NCBI GenBank assembly: GCA_023391815.1
Contig: JAEWAF010000112.1
Coordinates: 1-24,924, forward strand
Length of the DNA stretch: 24,924 bases
Reading direction: 5' to 3'
DNA from: Pseudomonadota bacterium
GTDB lineage: Bacteria; Pseudomonadota; Gammaproteobacteria; Steroidobacterales; Steroidobacteraceae
Position numbers and translations under genes: made by a program. Below the pieces are notes generated by a model that saw only the letters and a program-made list of their open reading frames with translations, ran no database searches and was not told where the DNA came from. Positions 1-7,408 of this stretch are shown here, in pieces (within the stretch, counting starts at the first letter, position 1; each line of letters opens with the position of its first letter).

Positions 1-86
1 TTTGCTGTACCTCCATGTAGCTGCTATTGGACCAACATCCCTGTTGGATCCAATTGCCGGGAGAACACTTCCCCCCGCCAGCCACC
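1..86. repeat. Right end of a terminal-inverted-repeat element cut by the window start
   Basis: The stretch 55-86 begins TGCCGGGAGAACACTTCC and ends GCCAGCCACC. It resembles the right arms of the two complete elements at 475-616 and 20163-20307, which start TGCC(C)GGAAG and end in a C-rich CCAGCCAG or CCCTGGCC tract. In this family right arms point outward to the right, so the body would lie to the left and continue beyond base 1. Inside, an imperfect hairpin pairs 27-37 with 42-53 around a TCCC loop. The match is by eye and the left arm cannot be seen, so this could be a related but separate palindromic repeat. Confidence 0.5.
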
Positions 87-254
87 GCCGATGCGTTCGC
101 TGCGTGTGCCGCCTTTACCGGAGCCGGAGATAAGCCGCCTCGGTCGCCCCAGCCGAACGTCCGCCCCACGGCCGACTCGCCCGAATGGTCATTCTCCGAA
201 CTCCCGAGTTGAGCACATGCTCTCGGTCCGCCTGCGGCGAACGAGTGCTCTCCG
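87..254. other. Non-coding stretch with degenerate repeat-like sequence
   Basis: All three forward frames are open over parts of this GC-rich stretch, but none shows a plausible ribosome binding site or any recognisable protein pattern. Around 150-180 there is CCAGCCGAACGTCCG followed by a CGGCCGACTCGCCCG stretch. These resemble the unit of the tandem array that follows (CCGAGCCGACG) and its last partial unit (CCGAGCCGAACGTCGG). The array may once have extended further left and decayed. I see no gene here. Confidence 0.4.
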
Positions 255-470
255 GGGCTACCCAGACCGATGCCGCTGCCCGGGGCATCCGACCGACGCC
301 CGCTCTGTGGGCACCCGAGCCGACGCTCGCTCCGCGCATCCGAGCCGACGCTCGCTTTCCGGGCACCCGAGCCGACGGCCGCTCTCGGGGGCATCCGAGC
401 CGACGGCCGCTCTCCGGGCATCCGACCCGACGCCCGCTCTCTCCCGGGCACCCCGAGCCGAACGTCGGAG
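255..470. repeat. Irregular tandem repeat array, about 25-30 bp units
   Basis: Seven units plus a partial one follow a consensus close to GGGCAYCCGAGCCGACG followed by SYCGCTCTC. Unit starts (GGGCA or variants GGGCT, GCGCA) lie at about 255, 283, 309, 334, 361, 389, 416 and 446, giving spacings of 28, 26, 25, 27, 28, 27 and 30. Because spacing is not a multiple of three, any reading frame shifts from unit to unit, which argues against a repeat protein. The three overlapping forward ORFs here are a side effect of GC-rich repeats lacking stop codons. The last unit runs directly into the inverted-repeat element at 475. Confidence 0.8.
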
Positions 471-474
471 GTGG

Positions 475-616
475 AGGCCAGGGTGGGGGACTTTCTTCCG
501 GCAGCTTCGAAATCCAGGAGCGTGTTTTCGAAAGCAGGGCTCATCAGGGACATGCGCCTAGGAGCGCGAGGTGCGACAGGCGTGCCCGGTGCCGGAAGGA
601 AGTCCCACCCTGGCCT
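475..616. repeat. 142 bp inverted-repeat (MITE/REP-like) element, copy A
   Basis: The left arm 475-503 (starting AGGCCAGGGTGG, ending CTTCCGGCA) pairs with the right arm 590-616 (starting TGCCGGAAGG, ending CCCTGGCCT). There is one mismatch and a 2-base insertion in the left arm. Just inside the left arm is CGGCAGCTTCGAA (499-511). An internal small hairpin pairs GCGC at 554-557 with GCGC at 564-567. The same 13-mer, a GCGCC-type internal hairpin and a CGGTGCC(C)GGAAG right boundary recur at 20163-20307, so both are copies of one dispersed family. It has no coding capacity. Confidence 0.75.
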
Positions 617-991
617 TCGCCAGCCACCGGTGCCTCGGGATAGCAACATTAAATTTTGGTAAACGTTGCTAAGACCAGAACGGCCTTCACAAGCCAAATT
701 TACCAATAACTGTCGATAAATCACTGACGAAGTCCACCGCCCCGATCGGCCAGATTTCCGCCCCATTTCGAACCCATCACTGGCATCGATTGCGCATTTC
801 TGCGGCCTAAGGTTTTCCCTGTACTGGTTGAAAACACAGGTGCGGGCAAACCCTGCTATTCGTGCAACGCCACGCAAAGAACGTTTGCTAACCCACTGAT
901 TTCTGTCAGCACGCTTTTGGCAGTTTTCCGGGTGGGTGCCAGCTTAGCGTTCTAAGTGCCTGTCGCTAAACAGGAAATGCCCCAAATTTTT
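617..991. other. Gene-free region upstream of the dcw promoter
   Basis: No ORF with coding character was found. The part around 640-740 is clearly AT-richer than its surroundings. It holds two inverted repeats: AGCAACATT (642-650) with AACGTTGCT (662-670), and TTGGTAAA (656-663) with TTTACCAA (699-706). Further on, GCAAAC (846-851) is complementary to GTTTGC (883-888). It may contain extra promoters or protein-binding sites for the operon, but nothing decisive can be seen. Confidence 0.5.
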
Positions 992-1020
992 TTGACCCGC
1001 GACAGCGCGGTACCTATAGT
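992..1020 (+). promoter_or_regulatory. Sigma70-type promoter of the dcw operon (Pmra)
   Basis: A -35 box TTGACC (992-997) and a -10 box TATAGT (1015-1020) are separated by 17 bp, the ideal spacing. It is preceded by a T-rich run. Transcription should start near 1026-1028, immediately before the first MraZ box, so a repressor on those boxes would block initiation or early elongation. This matches the known arrangement at the E. coli mraZ promoter. Confidence 0.8.
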
Positions 1021-1028
1021 GCAAATCG

Positions 1029-1062
1029 GTGGGAAAAAGTGGGAACACGTGGGTTAGTGGGG
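1029..1062 (+). promoter_or_regulatory. MraZ operator: phased GTGGG boxes
   Basis: GTGGG occurs at 1029-1033, 1039-1043 and 1049-1053, spaced exactly 10 bp, with a fourth GTGGGG at 1057-1062 directly before the mraZ start codon. MraZ proteins are known to bind three or four TGGGN direct repeats separated by about 5 bases and to repress their own operon. The boxes fill the whole 5' leader, so no separate canonical Shine-Dalgarno sequence is present. The G-rich boxes may themselves serve for ribosome binding. Confidence 0.85.
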
Positions 1063-1063
1063 C

Positions 1064-1519
1064 ATGTTCAGGGGCGCAAACAAGGTCACTCTCGATAGCA
1101 AGGGCAGGCTCGCCATGCCCACGCGCTATCGCGAGCGCATCGTGGAGCGCTCCAACGGGCGGCTGATCGCGACAGTCGATCGCGCCGACCGGTGTCTGCT
1201 CATTTATCCGCTGCCGGAGTGGGAAGAGATCGAGCTGAAGTTGCGTCGTCTGCCGACCTTGAATCCGGTCGCGCGGCGCTTGCAGCGTTTGATGATCGGT
1301 CACGCCACTGATCTGGAGCTGGACTCCAGCGGCCGCATCCTGATCCCGCCGAGCTTGCGTGAGTACGCGACTTTGTCGCGCGCCGCGATGCTGATCGGTC
1401 AGGGCAACCGGTTCGAGCTGTGGGACGAGGCGTTGTGGAACGACAGTCGCGAGCAGTGGCTGAAGGTCGACGAAACCGCCGAGGAGCTGCCACCCGAGCT
1501 CGAATCGCTGTCGTTGTAA
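1064..1519 (+). CDS. mraZ: Transcriptional regulator MraZ
   Basis: First gene of the dcw cluster, 151 residues, close to the usual 152. MraZ is a ring-forming AbrB-fold DNA-binding protein that represses its own operon through GTGGG repeats. The N-terminus MFRGANKVTLDSKGRLAMPT gives the first AbrB-like half. A second copy lies near residues 84-98 (ELDSSGRILIPPSLR), and LPEWEEIE and FELWDE are family signatures. The ATG at 1064 is fixed by the conserved MFRGA start. The operator boxes lie immediately upstream, consistent with autoregulation. rsmH follows after 9 bases. Confidence 0.97.
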   Translation: MFRGANKVTLDSKGRLAMPTRYRERIVERSNGRLIATVDRADRCLLIYPLPEWEEIELKLRRLPTLNPVARRLQRLMIGHATDLELDSSGRILIPPSLREYATLSRAAMLIGQGNRFELWDEALWNDSREQWLKVDETAEELPPELESLSL

Positions 1520-1528
1520 GGGCCGGTC

Positions 1529-2458
1529 ATGTTCTCGCACACACCGGTGCTTCTGCAGGAAGTGCTGGTCGCGCTCGATATTCGCGAGGGCGGCCGCTAC
1601 CTCGACGCAACGTTCGGTCGCGGTGGCCACAGCGCCGCGATTCTGGAGCGAGTCGGGCCGCAAGGAGCGGTGATCGCATTCGATCGGGACCCGGCGGCGA
1701 TCGCGGCCGGGCGCGAGCGCTTCGCCAACGATGGGCGGATGACTTTGGTGAGCAGTGCGTTTTCGCGGTTGGGCTCGGTAGTGACGCAGATGGGGCTTCA
1801 GGGCGCCATCGACGGCGTGCTGCTCGATCTCGGCGTGTCGTCGCCGCAGCTGGACGACGCCGCGCGAGGCTTCAGCTTCACGCAGGACGGGCCGCTCGAC
1901 ATGCGCATGGATGTTTCATCCGGCATGACGGCGGCGGAGTTCGTTGCGAAGGCATCGGAGCACGAGCTCGCTCGCGTCATTCGTGACTTCGGTGAGGAAA
2001 AGTTTGCTAAGCGCATCGCGCGCGCGATCGTGAATGCGCGTCGCGAGGCGCCGATCGTGAGTACGTTGCAACTCGCGCAAATCGTTTCGCAGGCGAATCC
2101 CAAGTGGGAGCCGGGCAAACACCCGGCCACGCGTACGTTTCAGGCCATTCGTATTGAAGTGAATCAGGAGTTCGAGGAAATCCGGGCCGCGTTGGCCGGC
2201 AGCCTCATTGCATTGGCGCCGCGCGGGCGGTTGTGCGCCATCAGTTTTCATTCGCTCGAAGACAACATCGTCAAACGTTTCATGCAGGAGCAGTCGCAGG
2301 AGGATCCCGTGTACGCCGGCTTGCCCGACGTGCCCGCGCACGCCCGTCCGAAACTGCGCCGCATCGGCAAAGCCATTCATCCGAGCGAAGCGGAAGTCGC
2401 TGCCAATCCTCGGGCGCGCAGCTCGGTCCTGCGAGTCGCGGAAAAGGTGGCTGCATGA
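1529..2458 (+). CDS. rsmH: 16S rRNA (cytosine(1402)-N4)-methyltransferase RsmH
   Basis: 309 residues, against about 313 in E. coli. RsmH (formerly MraW) uses S-adenosylmethionine to N4-methylate C1402 in the decoding centre of 16S rRNA. The start MFSHTPVLLQEVLVALDI and the SAM-binding segment YLDATFGRGGHS (about residues 24-35) are diagnostic. DGVLLDLGVSSPQLD and DGPLDMRMD are further family motifs, as is the C-terminal ISFHSLEDNIVKRFM segment. It starts 9 bases after mraZ, and its stop overlaps the ftsL start in an ATGA. Its place in the cluster is conserved although its role is in translation. Confidence 0.97.
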   Translation: MFSHTPVLLQEVLVALDIREGGRYLDATFGRGGHSAAILERVGPQGAVIAFDRDPAAIAAGRERFANDGRMTLVSSAFSRLGSVVTQMGLQGAIDGVLLDLGVSSPQLDDAARGFSFTQDGPLDMRMDVSSGMTAAEFVAKASEHELARVIRDFGEEKFAKRIARAIVNARREAPIVSTLQLAQIVSQANPKWEPGKHPATRTFQAIRIEVNQEFEEIRAALAGSLIALAPRGRLCAISFHSLEDNIVKRFMQEQSQEDPVYAGLPDVPAHARPKLRRIGKAIHPSEAEVAANPRARSSVLRVAEKVAA

Positions 2459-2721
2459 GTAGCCGGCTCTCCATGGCTGTGTTGTGGGTCGCGCTGCTCG
2501 GCGCCGCGATCGCTGTCGTGTGGAGCAAGCACGAGGCGCGCAGCTTGTTCATCGAGCTGCAACGGCTGAACGCGGAACGCGACCGGCTCGATATCGAGTG
2601 GGGTCAGCTGAAGCTGGAGCAGAGCGCTTTCTCGATGCACGGCCGGGTCGAGCAGACCGCGCGCGTGAATTTGCAGATGGTCGTGCCGCGACCCGATGAA
2701 GTTCGGATTGTGAAACCATGA
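2455..2721 (+). CDS. ftsL: Cell division protein FtsL
   Basis: A small bitopic division protein of 88 residues with a hydrophobic segment at about residues 6-23 and a periplasmic part rich in leucine heptads (about 28-60), as expected for the coiled coil that pairs with FtsB. FtsL sits in the FtsQLB complex that activates FtsWI septal synthesis. Sequence conservation is low in this family, so the call rests on size, topology and position between rsmH and ftsI. The frame is open much further upstream, but ATG 2455 is chosen because it overlaps the rsmH stop (ATGA). The stop overlaps ftsI the same way. Confidence 0.9.
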   Translation: MSSRLSMAVLWVALLGAAIAVVWSKHEARSLFIELQRLNAERDRLDIEWGQLKLEQSAFSMHGRVEQTARVNLQMVVPRPDEVRIVKP

Positions 2722-4445
2722 TCCGTCGCGACGAGGGCAAACATTTCTCACCGGAGCAGTACCGCGGGCGCCTGCGGTTCGTGCTCGGCACGCTGGTGCT
2801 GATCGCCACCGGCCTGGTCGCGCGCGCGGTGGACTTGCAGCTTCTCGACGAAGGATTCTTGGAAGGTCAGGGCGACGCGCGTTACACCCGCATCGCCAAG
2901 TTGACGGCGAACCGCGGCGGCATCTACGACCGCAACGGTGAACCGCTGGCCGCCAGCACGCCGGTCGACACCGTGTGGGCTTGCCCGCCCGAAGTGATGA
3001 AAGCGGCCGACCAGATCCCGCGTCTCGCCGAAGCGCTGAATCGTGACAAGCGCTGGTTGACGCAGCTCATCACCTCCAACCTGGATCGCGAGTTCGTTTA
3101 TCTGGTGCGCCACATGCGCCCGAGCGACGCCGCGCAGGTCAAGGAATTGAAGATCCCCGGCGTGTATCTGCAGCGTGAGTATCAGCGCTTCTATCCGGCC
3201 GGCGAAGTCACGGGTCATCTGCTCGGCTTCACCAAGAAGTACGACGACATCGGGCAGGAAGGTTTGGAGCTGGCGTACGACCGGTGGCTCGGCGCGGAAG
3301 CCGGTGCCAAGCGCGTCATTCAGGATCGTCTCGGCCGCACGGTTGAAGACGTGGAGAGCATCCGCGCGCCGCATCCCGGCGGCGATCTGATCACCAGTAT
3401 CGATCTGCGCATCCAGTACCTGGCCTATCGCGAACTGAAGGCAGCGGTTCAGGAACACGGCGCCAAGGCCGGCACCGTGATCGTGCTCGACATCGAAACC
3501 GGCGAAGTGCTGGCCATGGTCAATCAGCCGGCTTACAACCCGAACGATCGCGATCAGGTCGCGGCCTCGCGTTATCGCAACCGTGCCGCCACCGACATCT
3601 TCGAGCCCGGCTCGAGCATCAAGCCGTTCATCGCCGCCGCCGGCGTGGCGTCCGGTCGTTATCACGGCAACACCATCATCGATACCTCGCCGGGCTTCGT
3701 GCAGGTGGGTATCAAGCGGATTCCGGACCATCACAACCTCGGCCCGGTCACGCTGACGACCGTGCTGGCGAAGTCGAGCAACGTGGGCATGACCAAGATG
3801 GCGATGACGCTGCCGCCGAAGTCCATGTACGACATGCTGACCGCGTTCGGCTTCGGTCAAGTGACCGGCAGCGGATTCCCGGGCGAATCGGCCGGCCTGC
3901 TCAATGAATATTCGCACTGGCGCAAGATCGGCCAGGCGACGATCTCTTATGGATATGGGTTGTCGGTGACGCCGCTGCAGCTCGTGCGCGCTTACGCAAC
4001 GCTCGGTGCGTATGGCGTCCGGCGGCCTGTGACATTGCGCAAGGTCGAAGAGCCGGTGCCGGGCGAACAGGTGATCGAGCCGCGCGTCGCCAAAGAATTG
4101 CTCGAGATGATGGAGAGCGTCGTCTCCGCTGAAGGCAGCGGCAATCGTGCGGCGCTGGTGGGCTATCGCGTGGCCGGCAAGACCGGCACCGCGTGGACCG
4201 CGGACGGCGGTGCCTATTCTCAAGAACGTTACAAGGCGTCGTTCGGCGGCGTCGTGCCGGCCAGTCACCCGCGGCTGGCGGCGCTGGTCGTGATCGACGA
4301 GCCGAGCGGCAAGAAATATTACGGCGGCGACGTGGCCGCTCCCGTGTTCGCCAACGTGATGGCGGGCGCCCTGCGGTTGATGGGTGTTCCTCCCGACGGT
4401 CTCGATCGACTGCCTGCCACGACGCTGGTCCAGGCCAACCCATGA
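2718..4445 (+). CDS. ftsI: Peptidoglycan D,D-transpeptidase FtsI (PBP3)
   Basis: 575 residues. This class B penicillin-binding protein cross-links septal peptidoglycan and works with FtsW. A cytoplasmic tail is followed by one membrane anchor at about residues 20-38. The PBP dimerisation domain begins near RGGIYDRNGEPLA. The transpeptidase domain carries all three catalytic motifs: SSIK with nucleophile Ser299 and Lys302, SSN at 353-355, and KTG at 488-490. There is no C-terminal PASTA domain, as in other proteobacterial FtsI. It overlaps ftsL and murE by ATGA junctions. Confidence 0.97.
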   Translation: MIRRDEGKHFSPEQYRGRLRFVLGTLVLIATGLVARAVDLQLLDEGFLEGQGDARYTRIAKLTANRGGIYDRNGEPLAASTPVDTVWACPPEVMKAADQIPRLAEALNRDKRWLTQLITSNLDREFVYLVRHMRPSDAAQVKELKIPGVYLQREYQRFYPAGEVTGHLLGFTKKYDDIGQEGLELAYDRWLGAEAGAKRVIQDRLGRTVEDVESIRAPHPGGDLITSIDLRIQYLAYRELKAAVQEHGAKAGTVIVLDIETGEVLAMVNQPAYNPNDRDQVAASRYRNRAATDIFEPGSSIKPFIAAAGVASGRYHGNTIIDTSPGFVQVGIKRIPDHHNLGPVTLTTVLAKSSNVGMTKMAMTLPPKSMYDMLTAFGFGQVTGSGFPGESAGLLNEYSHWRKIGQATISYGYGLSVTPLQLVRAYATLGAYGVRRPVTLRKVEEPVPGEQVIEPRVAKELLEMMESVVSAEGSGNRAALVGYRVAGKTGTAWTADGGAYSQERYKASFGGVVPASHPRLAALVVIDEPSGKKYYGGDVAAPVFANVMAGALRLMGVPPDGLDRLPATTLVQANP

Positions 4446-6013
4446 GGAATGCCGCTGCAAAGATCGCCATGAACGCCGAAGTCGACAACGTCCGAACCAA
4501 GAATCTGCGAGAGCTGCTCGCGGACAGCGGCGTGTCGTCCGCCGATTTCGTGCCGCCCGATCTGGAGATCACGGATCTCACACTCGACAGTCGTGCAGTC
4601 ACGCCGGGCGCCGCGTTCATCGCGCTTCCGGGCACGCGCACCCATGGCATCGGCTTCGCGGCTCAGGCTGTGAATGCCGGTGCCGCCGCGATTCTTTGGG
4701 AGCCGGTCGACGGCGTCATCCCGCCGCGGTTGCCCGAAGATGTGCCGTTGATCGGCATTCCCCGACTCACCGCCTGGCTGGGCGCCATCGCGGATTGGTT
4801 CTTCGATGCGCCGTCGGCGAGCGTGCGTGTCATCGGCGTCACCGGCACCAACGGAAAAACCACTACGGCGCATGTCATCGCCGCCGCTCTGCGAGAGCTG
4901 AATGTGACTTCCGGCTATGCCGGCACGCTCGGTTACGGCCAGGTCGGGGCGCTGCATTCAGGTTCGCTGACCACGCCGGATTGCATCACCGTTCATCGGC
5001 AGATCGCCGAACTCCGCGACGAGGGTGTGCGTTGCCTCGGGATGGAAGTCTCGTCGCATGCGCTCGATCAGCATCGCGTCAACGGCGTGCGCTTCGACAC
5101 CGCGGTCTTCACGAATCTCACCCGCGACCATCTCGACTATCACGGCACGCTCGAAGCGTACGGCGAAGCCAAGGCGTATCTGTTTCGCTGGCCGTGCCTG
5201 CGATATTCCATCGTCAACGTGGACGACGCGTTCGGTCGCGAGATCGCGACTCGAGTGGCGCACACCTGCCTGGTCGCGCTCAGTCGTGCCGGCGAGATCC
5301 AGATCGATCCGCGCTGGCGCAGTGAAAAGGGCGAAGTGAAGCAATTGTTTGCTCGCCGTGTGACCGCCGCGCCGAACGGCCTGGACATCGAATTCGACGG
5401 CAGCTGGGGCACGGCGACCCTGCGTTCGCGCTTCGTCGGCGACTTCAACGTCGAGAACCTGTTGGCCGTGCTGGCGACCTTGCTGACCAGCGGCGTGTCG
5501 ATGCAGGACGCGATCGGTGCTTTGGAGAAGTGCGGACCGCCGCCGGGGCGCATGGAAACGATCACCGCGCCGAATCGGCCACTGGCGATCGTCGATTACG
5601 CGCATACGCCGGACGCGTTGGAAAAAGCCTTGCTGGCCGTGCGCAAACATCGCACCGGCAAATTGGTTTGTGTGTTCGGTTGCGGCGGCGACCGTGATGC
5701 AGGCAAGCGTCCGTTGATGGGCGCCATCGCGGAGCGTCTCGCCGATCGAATCATCATCACCGACGACAACCCGCGCACCGAGAATGGTGACGCGATCGTC
5801 GCCGACATCCTTAAAGGTTTGACTCGTCCCGAAGCCGCGATCGTCGAGCGCGATCGTGCGGTCGCCATCCATCGCGCGATTGCCGAGAGTGCCGCGAGCG
5901 ATGTGGTGCTGATCGCTGGCAAAGGGCACGAGGACTATCAGATCGTGGGCACTGAACGCCGCTCGTTCAGCGACCGCGAGCAAGCGCTGCGAGCGCTTGG
6001 GAGGCAGTCATGA
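4442..6013 (+). CDS. murE: UDP-MurNAc-L-Ala-D-Glu:meso-DAP ligase MurE
   Basis: 523 residues from ATG 4442, which overlaps the ftsI stop; the in-frame ATG 4469 would give 514. MurE adds the third stem-peptide residue in the cytoplasm. The ATP-binding loop GTNGKTTT lies at residues 135-142. The DNPR motif at 442-445 is the known signature for meso-diaminopimelate rather than lysine, so this organism should have DAP-type peptidoglycan. HTPDALEKAL and the terminal GKGHEDYQ segment are also typical. The much longer open frame starting at 4193 lies inside ftsI and is rejected. The stop overlaps murF. Confidence 0.97.
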   Translation: MRNAAAKIAMNAEVDNVRTKNLRELLADSGVSSADFVPPDLEITDLTLDSRAVTPGAAFIALPGTRTHGIGFAAQAVNAGAAAILWEPVDGVIPPRLPEDVPLIGIPRLTAWLGAIADWFFDAPSASVRVIGVTGTNGKTTTAHVIAAALRELNVTSGYAGTLGYGQVGALHSGSLTTPDCITVHRQIAELRDEGVRCLGMEVSSHALDQHRVNGVRFDTAVFTNLTRDHLDYHGTLEAYGEAKAYLFRWPCLRYSIVNVDDAFGREIATRVAHTCLVALSRAGEIQIDPRWRSEKGEVKQLFARRVTAAPNGLDIEFDGSWGTATLRSRFVGDFNVENLLAVLATLLTSGVSMQDAIGALEKCGPPPGRMETITAPNRPLAIVDYAHTPDALEKALLAVRKHRTGKLVCVFGCGGDRDAGKRPLMGAIAERLADRIIITDDNPRTENGDAIVADILKGLTRPEAAIVERDRAVAIHRAIAESAASDVVLIAGKGHEDYQIVGTERRSFSDREQALRALGRQS

Positions 6014-7392
6014 TTGCCTGGAAACCCAGTGAGATTGCGCGGTATTCGCAGGGTCGAGTGGTCGGCGCGGATCGTGAGTTCACCAGCGTCTCCACCGACA
6101 CGCGAACGATCAAACCGGGCGCGCTGTTCGTCGCGCTGACCGGCCCGTCGTTTGATGGTCACGACTTCGTCGCGACGGCGGCTCAGAACGGCGCGGCTGC
6201 GGCGTTGGTCGCGAGAGAGCTGCCGGTCGACATCCCGCAGATCATCGTCGCCGATCCCTTGGCGGCGTTGTCCGCGTTCGCGCGCGAGTGGCGGCGTCAG
6301 TTCCCGATTCCTGTGGTCGGCGTGACCGGCAGCAATGGCAAGACCACGACCAAGGAATTGATCGGTTCGATCCTGTCCCAGCGCGGTCCGACGCTCGTGA
6401 CCCGCGGCAACTTGAACAATCATATCGGTGTGCCGCTGACGCTCCTACAGCTGACCAAGGAGCACAAGTACGCGGTCATCGAGATGGGCGCGAATCATTT
6501 GGGCGAGATCGCGCATCTGGCGAGCATCTCCGAGCCGACTGTCGGCATCGTCACCAACGCGGGCGCCGCACACCTCGAAGGTTTCGGCAGCTTGCAGGGC
6601 GTCGCGAACGGCAAGGGCGAAATGTTTCAGGCGCTGCCGTTCGAAGGCGTCGCCGTCATCAACGCCGACGATAAGTACGCCGCGCAGTGGCGCGACATGA
6701 GCGCCGCCGATCGCATCCTGACCTTCGGCTTCGAGCAGCCGGCCGACTTCATGGCCCACAAGGTTCGCGAGATCAACGCGTCGTCGGGATTCCGCATCGA
6801 CTTCGATCTGGTGACACCCGATGGAACCGTCGCGGCGAGCGTGCCGCTCGCGGGTCTTCACAACCTGCGCAATGCGTTGGGCGCGGCCGCTGCTGCCTGC
6901 GCTGCCGGTACGGCGGTCGAGCAGATCGTCAAAGGTCTCGCCGCGATGAAGACGGTGGCTGGACGGCTGGAGCTCAAGCCTGCCATCAACGGCGCGTTCA
7001 TCGTCGACGACTCCTACAACGCCAATCCGAGCTCGCTGAAAGCCGGGCTCGATGCGATGAAGAGCTTCGGCGGCGCGCGCTGGCTGGTGTTGGGAGAAAT
7101 GAAAGAGCTGGGCGATGCGAGCGACGAGCTGCATGCCGAGGTGGGTCGCTATGCGCGGCAGGCAGGCATCGAACGCTTGCTCGCCATCGGTGAAGGCTCG
7201 CGCTTCTCGGTCGAGGCGTTCGGACGCGGCGGCCAATGGTTCGCCGACATCGACGCGCTGGTTCGCGATGCCAAGGCGTCGCTCACCCCCGGTGTCGCGG
7301 TACTTATCAAAGGGTCACGTTCCAATCGGTTGGAGCGCGTGTCGGCGGCGCTGGCCGCGACGCCGCCTGGCAACACCGACGGTCATCATTAA
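6010..7392 (+). CDS. murF: UDP-MurNAc-tripeptide:D-Ala-D-Ala ligase MurF
   Basis: 460 residues, near the E. coli length of 452. MurF completes the cytoplasmic UDP-MurNAc-pentapeptide by adding D-Ala-D-Ala, the product of Ddl encoded further down. The Mur-ligase P-loop GSNGKTTT lies at residues 107-114. NLNNHIGVPLTLL, EMGANHLGEIAHLA and DDSYNANPSSLKAGL are MurF-specific signatures. Start ATG 6010 overlaps the murE stop (ATGA). It is followed by a 16-base gap before mraY, one of the few non-overlapping junctions in the operon. Confidence 0.97.
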   Translation: MIAWKPSEIARYSQGRVVGADREFTSVSTDTRTIKPGALFVALTGPSFDGHDFVATAAQNGAAAALVARELPVDIPQIIVADPLAALSAFAREWRRQFPIPVVGVTGSNGKTTTKELIGSILSQRGPTLVTRGNLNNHIGVPLTLLQLTKEHKYAVIEMGANHLGEIAHLASISEPTVGIVTNAGAAHLEGFGSLQGVANGKGEMFQALPFEGVAVINADDKYAAQWRDMSAADRILTFGFEQPADFMAHKVREINASSGFRIDFDLVTPDGTVAASVPLAGLHNLRNALGAAAAACAAGTAVEQIVKGLAAMKTVAGRLELKPAINGAFIVDDSYNANPSSLKAGLDAMKSFGGARWLVLGEMKELGDASDELHAEVGRYARQAGIERLLAIGEGSRFSVEAFGRGGQWFADIDALVRDAKASLTPGVAVLIKGSRSNRLERVSAALAATPPGNTDGHH

Positions 7393-7408
7393 GAGAACGA
7401 CTACATAA

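Noticed and set aside
255..470. Possible CRISPR array
   Set aside because: Units are contiguous and variable with no unique spacers, and no cas genes are nearby.
27..662. Overlapping forward ORFs over the tandem repeats that might encode a repeat protein
   Set aside because: Unit length is not a multiple of three, all frames are equally open, no ribosome binding site is present, and part of the span is an inverted-repeat element.
844..888. GGGCAAACCC and ACGCAAAG, resembling a second c-di-GMP-I aptamer
   Set aside because: There is no GAAA-capped helix between them, no GCC after ACGCAAAG and no GGGGTTGCC 3' strand, so the two words probably occur by chance.
2748..4460. 570-residue minus-strand ORF opposite ftsI
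   Set aside because: It is a shadow of high-GC codon use; the + strand frame is an unambiguous FtsI.
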